From: Planctomycetaceae bacterium
GTDB lineage: Bacteria > Planctomycetota > UBA1135 > GCA-002686595
Length of the DNA stretch: 5,365 bases
Direction: 5' to 3'
NCBI GenBank assembly: GCA_013360535.1
Contig: JABWBL010000277.1
Coordinates: 1-5,365 of the forward strand
Part shown: in pieces, positions 1 to 5,365 of the stretch
How positions within the stretch are numbered: position 1 is the first letter of the stretch
How the letters are laid out: the number at the start of each line of letters is the position of its first letter
Program-made: the position numbers and the translations under genes
Notes under the pieces: model-generated
Seen by the model: the letters and a program-made list of their open reading frames with translations, nothing else
The model's database searches: none
Told to the model about the DNA's origin: nothing

Positions 1-31
1 TTGCGTGCTGTTGCTTCTTCTTCCCTGTCAT
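1..31 (-). CDS. 5' end of a gene leaving the left edge (partial, product unknown)
   Basis: Only ten codons are visible, reading MTGKKKQQHA from an ATG at 31-29 on the minus strand. The call rests on the start region: a full AGGAGGT Shine-Dalgarno sequence (minus strand of 38-44) lies six bases before the ATG, which is ideal spacing. The first residues are lysine-rich and polar with no hydrophobic stretch, so nothing visible suggests a Sec signal peptide, although a signal could begin further in. The gene points away from the orphan gene on the plus strand, so the ~95-140 bp between them would carry divergent promoters. No function can be assigned. A chance AGGAGGT plus ATG is possible, but the combination is uncommon in GC-rich sequence. 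Confidence 0.6.
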   Translation of the reverse strand, partial: MTGKKKQQHA

Positions 32-37
32 CGAAAC

Positions 38-44
38 ACCTCCT
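38..44 (-). promoter_or_regulatory. Shine-Dalgarno site for the leftward partial gene
   Basis: The minus strand reads AGGAGGT, then GTTTCG, then ATG. This is a complete anti-16S match at six-base spacing. It is the strongest ribosome binding site in the window and the main evidence that a gene starts at 31. Confidence 0.65.
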
Positions 45-126
45 GAAACCATGAGAACGGGTTGCTACGGGGTGTCCAGAGAAACCGTGGGGCGGGAGAC
101 TCTCGAAGTGCTGGCGGCCGGAGGAG
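45..126. other. Divergent intergenic spacer
   Basis: This short segment separates the leftward partial gene from the rightward orphan gene, so it should contain both promoters. I could not identify a convincing -35/-10 pair on either strand. GAAACC occurs at 45-50 and 81-86, with a near copy (GAAACA) at 33-38. The spacings are 12 and 36 bp, but this is too little to call an operator. Confidence 0.4.
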
Positions 127-1347
127 TTGGGGGACGTCGGGCTCCTGTTGGAGTTCGATGGAGAGGCCGCGATGCGCAGAGCGGGGGCCAAGGATCTCAC
201 CCTCGTGAGGATGCTCCTCACGAGGCAAGCCGTGTTCGCGCTGTTGCCGGCGCTTTGGGGGGCCTACGCGGAACTGTCCAGGTACATCGATGGCCACGAG
301 TGGTGGACGTTGCGACTGGAACAGTCGGACAACTCCCGCTCCGGCTGGGGGCCGCTCGAGCGCGGGATCGAGCTCTTCCAGTGGACGATCCCCGCGACGG
401 CGAAGCGTGACGGCGTCGATGTCGCGCCGGACGAACGCATCGAACAACTGATCCTGCACTTCTTCGCAGTCGGCCCCGAACACCCGCCCGTCTTTTCGCG
501 CCGAGCGGATCAGGTCGTTCATGTCTGGCTGGACCAAGAGGCAGTCACGTGCCTCGTGGAGGCGCTGGCCCGAGGTCTGTTTCCGCGTTCGTCGGATGCG
601 CCACGAGACCCGATCATCCACGACCTGTTGGCGGAGGGATACCGTTCGGGAACGGCGGAGGACGTGCCGGTGACAGTTACCGTGACGTCGAGAGCCGGCA
701 CTCGTGCCGAAGCCGCAGTCTGCGTAGCCAACCCCGATGACCTCGCCGCGCGATGGTCCAACGTCGCTCGCGTCGCTGCGTGGTCCTTGATTGCTCCGAA
801 CCGTGACTTCTTCGTTGCCGAACGGATGGCCGAGAGCGTCTCCGTGGCCTTCCACTCCGAGACCCTGCTTCCTTTGCTCGCGCTCCTCGACGAGATTCAG
901 GGGCATCTGCTTTCGCGCACCACCCCGCGTCCGAACGACGCTTCCGTGGAAGAGCCCGACCTCTCGTTCCGCTTCAACTGCGAACAGCTGCTCGATCTTC
1001 CGATCTCGCTCGGCGAGGCGAGTCCGATGGAGCTGAAGTGGTTCCGCGAACTGCGGCTCCACTTCGCGCGCGGATCGCTTGGTGACGTCGGTGCCGAGTC
1101 CTGGATCGAGGAGCCGGAAATCCTGGACGTTCGACTTGATGTCGTTGGTCTCAGCTTGCTCGCCTGCGAGGTCGCCCTCGCCGGCTTCGATGATCGGCCC
1201 GTCCCGAGCTTCTTCGACACCAAGTGTGCCAGTCGCGACGAGTCCGAGACGACCCAAGACGGCGAGCGGATGCTCACCCGCGACTTGATGTTCTGGCCCT
1301 GCGGCCCCGCGGCCTCACAGCGCATCTTCACCCTGAAGCAGGCTTGA
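127..1347 (+). CDS. Hypothetical protein with repeated strand-helix motif
   Basis: I do not recognise this protein family. The reading is 406 aa from TTG at 127. The frame is open from 55 but has no ATG, GTG or TTG before 127. An alternative start is ATG at 172 (391 aa), which has GGAGAGG at 160-166 with five-base spacing. I list 127 because residues 6-18 resemble a motif that recurs later. That motif is a short strand with alternating hydrophobics, an acidic turn and a leucine-rich helix: LLLEFDGEAAM (6-16), VHVWLDQEAVTCL (131-143), VSVAFHSETLLPL (238-250), LSFRFNCEQLLDL (279-291), LDVRLDVVGLSLL (333-345). There is no signal peptide or membrane segment, so it is probably cytoplasmic. Tryptophan content, hydrophobic periodicity and GC-rich third positions support this frame over the long antisense frame. 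The strand-plus-helix style recalls small immunity-type proteins of toxin systems, but this is only a resemblance and no toxin gene is visible. Confidence 0.82.
   Translation: MGDVGLLLEFDGEAAMRRAGAKDLTLVRMLLTRQAVFALLPALWGAYAELSRYIDGHEWWTLRLEQSDNSRSGWGPLERGIELFQWTIPATAKRDGVDVAPDERIEQLILHFFAVGPEHPPVFSRRADQVVHVWLDQEAVTCLVEALARGLFPRSSDAPRDPIIHDLLAEGYRSGTAEDVPVTVTVTSRAGTRAEAAVCVANPDDLAARWSNVARVAAWSLIAPNRDFFVAERMAESVSVAFHSETLLPLLALLDEIQGHLLSRTTPRPNDASVEEPDLSFRFNCEQLLDLPISLGEASPMELKWFRELRLHFARGSLGDVGAESWIEEPEILDVRLDVVGLSLLACEVALAGFDDRPVPSFFDTKCASRDESETTQDGERMLTRDLMFWPCGPAASQRIFTLKQA
201..225. repeat. Perfect 10-bp inverted repeat with 5-nt loop
   Basis: CCTCGTGAGG at 201-210 and CCTCACGAGG at 216-225 are exact reverse complements separated by ATGCT. 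Each arm is itself a near-dyad (CCTC..GAGG), so the arms are also 8/10 direct repeats 15 bp apart. The element lies inside the orphan gene near its 5' end and encodes TLVRMLLTR in that frame, with an in-frame ATG at 211 in the loop. It could be an mRNA hairpin limiting early translation, a protein-binding dyad, or chance. Confidence 0.7.
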
Positions 1348-1778
1348 CCCCCAAGGGCTGTCTCGTTGCATCGCCTCTGCCGAAGCGGACCTCAGTCGCC
1401 AGCGGCCGCACCCCGTGAACTCACGGAGTCCAAGCCACCACGAGCACGTTCGAGAGGTTGGTGGTCGAGGGGCCTTAGGAAGCGGTGGCGTTGCGGCACC
1501 AGGCATGATGAATGACAGCGATGCTGGCGCGGCGCTCTCGCCGAGGGATCTGCGAGCTTGACGATTGCCCTCATTCCGACGAGTCTCGCGTGCGTGGCGA
1601 CCTTCCGTTTTTCGTTCTATACCGAGTGTCTCCCGGCAGCGCGCTCCAAGGGTCTCGTACCTGCACGCCTCCGTCGGCCCGGCTTGCGGAACGATCTGTT
1701 CCGGCTTGGTGCCCCGGGCGGAGAGCTCAGCGAGTCTCGGGCTCACAAGCGATCCCGTTCCTGGCATGGGATAGCCCG
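1348..1778. other. Gene-free interval with a decayed domain remnant
   Basis: No intact gene is supported here. The sequence holds a 14-bp palindrome CCGTGAACTCACGG (1413-1426), which has no T-tract and so is not a convincing terminator. It also holds the minus-strand remnant at about 1421-1525. From about 1526 to 1778 I see only the probable upstream region of the FG-GAP gene. Open frames cross it on both strands, but they are arginine/serine-rich and lack credible starts. A TATACC at 1618-1623 has no matching -35. Confidence 0.6.
1421..1525 (-). pseudogene. Decayed 3' end of a Planctomycetota cysteine-rich C-terminal domain gene
   Basis: On the minus strand this segment reads SIAVIHHAWCRNATAS, a stop, then GPSTTNLSNVLVVAWTP and a TGA at 1423-1421. 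It aligns without gaps to the last ~35 codons of the large gene ending at 3065 (VIYQAWYRNPAPFCGPSTTNLSNALVVAWTP). By hand count the nucleotide identity is about 80%. The Cys codon of FCGP has become TAA (minus strand of 1475-1477). Similarity fades upstream of about 1525, so the rest of the ancestral gene is missing or unrecognisable, and it does not continue past the stop codon. No start or ribosome binding site can serve it. I infer a dead paralog fragment. Confidence 0.8.
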
Positions 1779-3017
1779 ATGAGGCCTGTCCTCGGCGTCC
1801 TGTTGGCCGTGTCGCTGGGGACGAGCTGTGGGAACTCGGATTCCAGCTCCTATCGAAATTACCTCGACCCAAGGGTGGTGATCGCTGGCGGCGCAGAAGC
1901 CGGGAGTCCGCCCGTGGTCTTCGCTTGGGCCACGATACCGGATGGGGAACCTGACGCCGGGGATCATGTGCTCGGTCGGCTGGATGGCGTGTCGGGGGAA
2001 TTCTCGAGGTACGGCGAGTTTCCGCAGCGCGTGCGAGATCACGGAACGGTGGTGGCGGTTCCCGAGGCCGGTCTGTGCCCTAGCCTCTCTTTCGTCACGA
2101 TCGGTTCCGATGAGGTGCGCTGCCATGCACTCGACGGTTCCTTGCTTCGTTCTGTCTCGGCGCCGGGAGTGGAAGCCGTGCAGGTCGTTGGGGACGTCGA
2201 CGGTGATGGAGCTTGTGACCTGGCGCTTGGGGTTCCTGGGGACTTCGGCGAGACGGAAGTGGGCGTGGTCGAGATCGTGTCTTCGGTCTCTGGGCAGACG
2301 ATTCGAACGCTCAAGCCCAGGCGCGGCTCGACGTGGTTCGGCCGCAGTTTGCTCGCCCTTCAAGGAGAGTCCGGAGTCGCGGCCCTCGCGGTGCTCGATG
2401 GCGGCCTGCTCTCCGGGACTTGGTGCTCCATCTATCGGCTTCCAGACCTCGAGCTGATCGCTTCCAACGGACTCGGCAAGGAAATCACCCTACCGCAGTG
2501 GGACGCCCTCCCGGACTTCGACGGGGATGGCATCGACGAGATCGTTGTCGCCTCCTTCTCCGCACGGTCGAGAGGGCATGCGCCGTGCGCCATCTTCTCG
2601 TCGAGGAAGCTCGAGATGCTGCGTGACTTGGCTCCTGTCGGCGAATGGAGCTTCGGTTGCATCTTCGCCGTCGCGGGACTCCCCGACCTCGATGGGGACG
2701 GAATCGGCGAGGTCGCCGTAAGTGGCCAGCCGAGCAGCTCAGGGTCCATCGACACGTCGATCTACTCCCCGGGCAATCGCCGTCGGATTCGTCTCCTCGC
2801 GAACCGTTGCCTCGCGGGGTTCGGAGCACCGAAGCTGGGCGTCGCCCATGTCCTGGCGGTCGTCGTGCCCGAAGTGCTCGGCAAGGCGATCGTCACAGGG
2901 GCCGCCGAGAGCACCACCGTGGCCATCGAGTTGCTCGAGACGAATTCGTGGGCGCCAGTGCACACGTTCGATCTGGAGTCGCTCCGCTGCTTCTGGGATC
3001 CACGCTCGACGCGCTGA
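1779..3017 (+). CDS. FG-GAP/integrin-alpha-like repeat protein, predicted exported lipoprotein
   Basis: This is a 412-aa protein from ATG at 1779. The frame is open back to 1512, but 1779 is preferred because it gives a clean export signal: MRP, hydrophobic VLGVLLAVSLG, then TSC with Cys17 followed by a polar Ser/Asn/Asp-rich linker. The lipobox is imperfect (Gly at -3), so a secreted or lipidated form is inferred. Three DxDGDG loops are visible: DVDGDGACD (139-147), DFDGDGIDE (246-254) and DLDGDGIGE (303-311). Each is followed by a hydrophobic strand (LALGVPG, IVVASF, VAVSG), as in FG-GAP/VCBS repeats of integrin-alpha-type beta-propellers, where the acidic loop binds calcium. SGQTIRTL followed by WFGRS (171-190) matches the inter-repeat pattern of bacterial FG-GAP proteins. 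The visible repeats are fewer than a full seven-blade propeller, so other blades are divergent or absent. The ribosome binding site is weak (GGGA at 1768-1771). It converges on the next gene. The role is unknown; cell-surface binding or adhesion is plausible. Confidence 0.87.
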   Translation: MRPVLGVLLAVSLGTSCGNSDSSSYRNYLDPRVVIAGGAEAGSPPVVFAWATIPDGEPDAGDHVLGRLDGVSGEFSRYGEFPQRVRDHGTVVAVPEAGLCPSLSFVTIGSDEVRCHALDGSLLRSVSAPGVEAVQVVGDVDGDGACDLALGVPGDFGETEVGVVEIVSSVSGQTIRTLKPRRGSTWFGRSLLALQGESGVAALAVLDGGLLSGTWCSIYRLPDLELIASNGLGKEITLPQWDALPDFDGDGIDEIVVASFSARSRGHAPCAIFSSRKLEMLRDLAPVGEWSFGCIFAVAGLPDLDGDGIGEVAVSGQPSSSGSIDTSIYSPGNRRRIRLLANRCLAGFGAPKLGVAHVLAVVVPEVLGKAIVTGAAESTTVAIELLETNSWAPVHTFDLESLRCFWDPRSTR

Positions 3018-3060
3018 GGCGATGGCCCCTCCTCGAGCGCGGGGCGATTGCTCTCAGCGC
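3011..3060. terminator. Strong hairpin between convergent genes, candidate bidirectional terminator
   Basis: GCGCTGAG (3011-3018) pairs perfectly with CTCAGCGC (3053-3060). Inside it, GCGAT (3019-3023) pairs with ATTGC (3047-3051) through one G-U wobble, and GCCCC (3025-3029) pairs with GGGGC (3041-3045). This leaves an 11-nt loop, one G-G mismatch (3024/3046) and one bulged base (3052). About 18 pairs form in 50 nt. The hairpin overlaps the TGA of the FG-GAP gene (3015-3017) and lies four bases past the stop of the opposing gene. There is no T-tract on either side, so it is not a classical intrinsic terminator. Its position suggests transcript-end formation or 3' protection for both genes. 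Confidence 0.6.
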
Positions 3061-3064
3061 CGCC

Positions 3065-5365
3065 TCACGGCGTCCAAGCCACGACGAGTGCGTTGGAGAG
3101 GTTCGTCGTCGAGGGGCCGCAGAAGGGGGCGGGGTTGCGGTACCAGGCTTGGTAGATGACGGTGGTGCCGGTGGGGGGGATGGAGCCGGCGAGGGTGAGG
3201 GGGAGTTGGCCGGCGGCGGGGAAGAGGGCGCCGCCGGAGGGGCTCGCGAGCGTGAGGGCGAGGCGGCGCATGGGCGTGCCGGCGCAGCGGACGCCGTCGC
3301 CGTTGACGCTGCCGAGAGCGCCGTTGATGGAGTTGGCACCTTGGAAGAAGAGGCAGGTAGTGTTGGGCGGGAGGCCGGCGACGAAGAGCTGGAGCGAGTC
3401 GGTGGTGGTCGAGGGCTGGCCGCTCCAGGCGAGGCGCGCGCCGGCGGAGGTGAAGGAGTTGGGGCAGCCGCCGACGGTGGCGGTGCCGCTTCCGCAGGGG
3501 CACTGGATGGTGGAGCCGTCGCAGAAGGAGGCGACGGAGCCGCCGCTGGTGCCGCGGAACGTGGCGCCGAGGATGTCGTCGCTGGCGAAGAAGTAGAAGT
3601 CGGGCTCGCGGTGCCAGGCGAGCGTGTAGTCGTGCGTGGACTGCGCGGGGTTGGAGCTCTCGGGGCTCGTGATCTGGGCCTCGATCTCGGCGCCGTCGGT
3701 CTGGAAGACGGGCTGGTGCGCCTGCAGGACGGTCATCGAGATGCCGTTGAAGAGCACCTCGCTCACGTACACGTCGAAATCGGTGGTCGAGGTCGAGTAG
3801 AGCTCGGAATAGGCGACGGCGAAGTGCGTGCCGTCGCTGTCGATCGCGGGCGTGCGCTGGTCCTGGCCGAGGAAGTTGCCGTCGTAGGTGCTGAGGTTGA
3901 GAGTGCGGCGCACGCTCGCGCCTTCGAGGCCCGAGGCGACGATGTCGTGGTCGGTGCCGTAGTCCTCCTCGTACACGCAGACCCAGCGGTCGGTGCCGGC
4001 GGGGCTGGAGCTCGCGGCGGGCGCGGTGTGGTCGAGCGGGCCGACGGCGACAGGGAACGTGGGCGCGACGACGGCACCGTCCCAGGCGACACGCGCGCCG
4101 AGGATGTCGTTGCCGCCGGCGGGGCTCGCGCGCTGCCAGGCGAGATTCCATGCGTCAGAGGAGTTGCTCTTCGAGACGGAGATCTCGATGTCGTACGTGT
4201 TGACGCTCTGGTCGACGCCGATCACGCCGCCTTGCAGCGTCGCGTTGGCTGTGACGAGGCGCGCGTTGACGTCGTGGTCGACGCCGGCGGCGTAGATGCG
4301 CTCGTAAGCGACGAGGAAGTAGCTCGGGCCGGTCGGGTACGGGTCGCCGCCGACGTCCGGGTAGAGCACGTCGTAGCCCGCGTTGCCGAGGATCTTGAAT
4401 TGCGCGGAAATCAGCGTGGAAGTGACGCTGCGCGTGCGGCCCCAGACTTCGACGCGGCCGGTGGTCGTGTTGATCGTGTGCGCGACGACGAGGAAGCGGT
4501 CCGTCGCGCCGTTGCTCGCGGTGCGCGGGCGGCCCCAGTAGGTCGCGGTCGCGTCGATCCACTCGCCGCGGTAGAGCGGATTGCCCGCGGGATCGTAGGC
4601 ATCGGCCCACACGTCGTGGTCGGAGGCGCTGAAGATCTCCTCCCAACAATACAGGATCGCCGTACCGGTCGTGTCGTAGGTGACGTCCGGCGAGAGCGTG
4701 TCGGTCGGCGTCGCCTCGATGCCGAAGGAGGCGAGCACCGGGTCGATGACGAGCGGCAGCGTGGCGCGCGCGACGAAGCTCGCGGGCACGGTGAGGCGCA
4801 GGACGTCGTCGCGCAGCTCGGTCTCGAGCGCGAGCCGCGCGCCGGAAGCGTCGAGCGCGACGGCGCGGCCGTAGAGCGCGTGGCCGTAGTCGTTGAAGAA
4901 CTCGAAACCGTCGGGAGTTTCGCGTGCAGCGAGTTCGGTGGTGACGTCGAGCTCGAGGGCGAGCTCGCCGCGACGCGGCAACTCGGCGAAGACGAAGGAC
5001 TGCTCGACGGAGCGCGGCGCGAGGTCCCAGCGCTCGGAGAAGGCGCCGTGGTCGAGCTCGACCCGCAGCTCGGTCGCCTGCGGCTTCGCGTCCGGTGCGA
5101 GACGCAGTGGCTGGCCGGCGACGGTCGCGCGGCGCACCACGAAGTCGATCGGGAAGTTGCGCGGGGCGTGGGAGGCGAGGAACGGCACGAAGCTCGCGCG
5201 GCCGGGCTCGAAGCGCAGCTTGTAGTTGGCGCCGCGCACCCACAGGCCGTGCTCGTCGGGAAGGACGCGGACCTGCTCGCGATCACGCTCGAGCGCGAGC
5301 GTGGCCCGCTTGTGCGGCGCGCCCGGAGGCGGGGCGAAATCGGGTGCGGTGCGCGGTGCGACGGG
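3065..5365 (-). CDS. Large secreted/surface beta-propeller protein with Planctomycetota cysteine-rich C-terminal domain (5' end outside window)
   Basis: The frame is open to the right edge, giving 766 visible residues. A GTG at 5239 could act as a start, but coding-like sequence continues upstream (VLPDEHGLWVRGANYKLRF), so the gene almost certainly begins outside and any signal peptide is unseen. Visible residues ~36-212 form a beta-rich N-terminal region (YKLRFEPG, FVPFL, LYGRAVALDASGARL) ending in ATLPLVIDPVL, a PLxIDP motif common in large bacterial surface proteins. Residues ~216-611 hold about seven repeats of 50-60 aa marked by FLVVW/AYE strands and D-x-D-V/I motifs, suggesting a propeller. 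Residues ~612-766 form the cysteine-rich C-terminal domain. No catalytic motif is seen. Its codons look more GC-biased than those of the two upstream genes. An extracytoplasmic location is inferred from domain content. Function is unknown. Confidence 0.92.
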   Translation of the reverse strand, partial: PVAPRTAPDFAPPPGAPHKRATLALERDREQVRVLPDEHGLWVRGANYKLRFEPGRASFVPFLASHAPRNFPIDFVVRRATVAGQPLRLAPDAKPQATELRVELDHGAFSERWDLAPRSVEQSFVFAELPRRGELALELDVTTELAARETPDGFEFFNDYGHALYGRAVALDASGARLALETELRDDVLRLTVPASFVARATLPLVIDPVLASFGIEATPTDTLSPDVTYDTTGTAILYCWEEIFSASDHDVWADAYDPAGNPLYRGEWIDATATYWGRPRTASNGATDRFLVVAHTINTTTGRVEVWGRTRSVTSTLISAQFKILGNAGYDVLYPDVGGDPYPTGPSYFLVAYERIYAAGVDHDVNARLVTANATLQGGVIGVDQSVNTYDIEISVSKSNSSDAWNLAWQRASPAGGNDILGARVAWDGAVVAPTFPVAVGPLDHTAPAASSSPAGTDRWVCVYEEDYGTDHDIVASGLEGASVRRTLNLSTYDGNFLGQDQRTPAIDSDGTHFAVAYSELYSTSTTDFDVYVSEVLFNGISMTVLQAHQPVFQTDGAEIEAQITSPESSNPAQSTHDYTLAWHREPDFYFFASDDILGATFRGTSGGSVASFCDGSTIQCPCGSGTATVGGCPNSFTSAGARLAWSGQPSTTTDSLQLFVAGLPPNTTCLFFQGANSINGALGSVNGDGVRCAGTPMRRLALTLASPSGGALFPAAGQLPLTLAGSIPPTGTTVIYQAWYRNPAPFCGPSTTNLSNALVVAWTP
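3068..3532 (-). other. Cysteine-rich C-terminal domain (~155 aa) of the large surface protein
   Basis: The domain carries seven cysteines, at visible residues 615, 622, 624, 634, 671, 694 and 749, in the order FCDG, QCPCG, GCPNS, TTCLFFQG, VRCAG, PFCGP. It ends exactly at the protein terminus with NLSNALVVAWTP. From memory, the CPCG...LFFQG...GDGxRCAG...YQxWYRxP...NLSNAL...W.P series recurs at the C-termini of many otherwise unrelated Planctomycetota proteins. That placement suggests a shared terminal function such as anchoring or sorting, but this is inference. The paired cysteines suggest disulfides formed outside the cytoplasm. Confidence 0.75.
3533..4720 (-). repeat. About seven propeller-like repeats in the large surface protein
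   Basis: Successive units end in similar strands: DHDVWADAYDPAGNPL, GRVEVWGRTRSVTSTLI, DHDVNARLVTANATL, NDILGARVAWDGAVV, DHDIVASGLEGASV, DFDVYVSEVLFNGISM and DDILGATFRGTSGG. Each is preceded by a strand such as ILYCWEE, FLVVAHT, FLVAYER, WNLAWQR, WVCVYEE, FAVAYSE or YTLAWHR. Unit length is about 50-60 residues. Seven such units fit a seven-bladed beta-propeller. The DILGA units share an identical 16-base DNA stretch at 3564-3579 and 4095-4110. Blade borders are estimates by eye. Confidence 0.7.

Noticed and set aside
51..410. Plus-strand ATG frame of 119 aa overlapping the start of the orphan gene
   Set aside because: It has no ribosome binding site, is Gly/Arg-rich with no structure, and lies mostly inside the better frame starting at 127.
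28..1257. Long minus-strand open frame (409 aa) antisense to the orphan gene, whose TGA overlaps the ATG of the leftward partial gene as ATGA
   Set aside because: The ATGA overlap looks like translational coupling, but the protein is arginine/glutamate-rich with no hydrophobic periodicity, as expected for the antisense of a GC-rich gene. The plus frame is far more protein-like.
1413..1426. 14-bp palindrome CCGTGAACTCACGG as a terminator for the orphan gene
   Set aside because: The loop is only two bases, there is no T-tract, and half of it belongs to the conserved end of the domain remnant.
1558..1623. Possible promoter elements (TTGACG at 1558-1563; TATACC at 1618-1623)
   Set aside because: TTGACG has no -10-like hexamer at 16-18 bp, and TATACC has only a 3/6 -35 match (TGGCGA) at the right spacing.
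1512..1778. Upstream extension of the FG-GAP gene to an ATG at 1512
   Set aside because: The extra 89 residues are arginine-rich and unstructured, and would bury the hydrophobic signal segment that starts naturally at 1779. Part of the extension also overlaps the edge of the remnant.
1315..1872. Minus-strand 185-aa open frame across the gene-free interval
   Set aside because: Low-complexity Arg/Ser/Pro composition. It crosses the domain remnant in the wrong frame and overlaps the signal peptide of the FG-GAP gene.
3054..4151. Long minus-strand frame (365 aa), and further long frames at 4155-5243 and 4411-5286, over the large gene
   Set aside because: These are frame shadows with extreme Arg/Pro/Ser content caused by the high GC of the true coding frame.

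Overview
The window looks like a GC-rich chromosomal segment of a Planctomycetota bacterium. The main reason is the large gene at the right end. Its last ~155 residues are a cysteine-rich domain (FCDG.., CPCG.., LFFQG, GDGVRCAG, YQAWYRNP.PFCGPSTTNLSNALVVAWTP at the C-terminus) that I recognise from memory as a recurrent C-terminal module of large secreted proteins in uncultured and marine Planctomycetota. A neighbouring FG-GAP lipoprotein-like gene fits that background. The assignment is by recall and inference, not by a search.

Layout, left to right. (1) At 1-31, on the minus strand, is the start of a gene that runs off the left edge; it has a textbook ribosome binding site. (2) A short divergent spacer leads to a plus-strand orphan gene (127-1347, up to 406 aa) of unknown function, which appears to be built from repeated strand-helix units. 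A perfect 10-bp inverted repeat lies near its 5' end. (3) A stretch of about 430 bp (1348-1778) holds no intact gene. It does contain a decayed minus-strand copy of the last ~35 codons of the cysteine-rich C-terminal domain (about 1421-1525), with an in-frame stop. (4) A plus-strand gene (1779-3017, 412 aa) encodes a predicted exported FG-GAP/integrin-alpha-like beta-propeller protein with three DxDGDG calcium-binding loops. (5) A strong 50-nt hairpin (3011-3060) lies between two convergent genes. (6) A minus-strand gene runs from 5365 (5' end beyond the window) to 3065. It encodes a large surface or secreted protein with an N-terminal beta-sandwich ending in a PLVIDP motif, about seven propeller-like repeats, and the cysteine-rich C-terminal domain.

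I see no operon or pathway joining these genes: they are divergent or convergent, and two are predicted to be extracytoplasmic propeller proteins. The most notable structure is that the FG-GAP gene sits between an intact and a decayed copy of the same ~105-bp domain tail in the same orientation. This suggests a history of paralog duplication, decay or rearrangement. I found no CRISPR array, tRNA, rRNA, transposase or recognisable defence system, and nothing that clearly amounts to a new multi-gene system.
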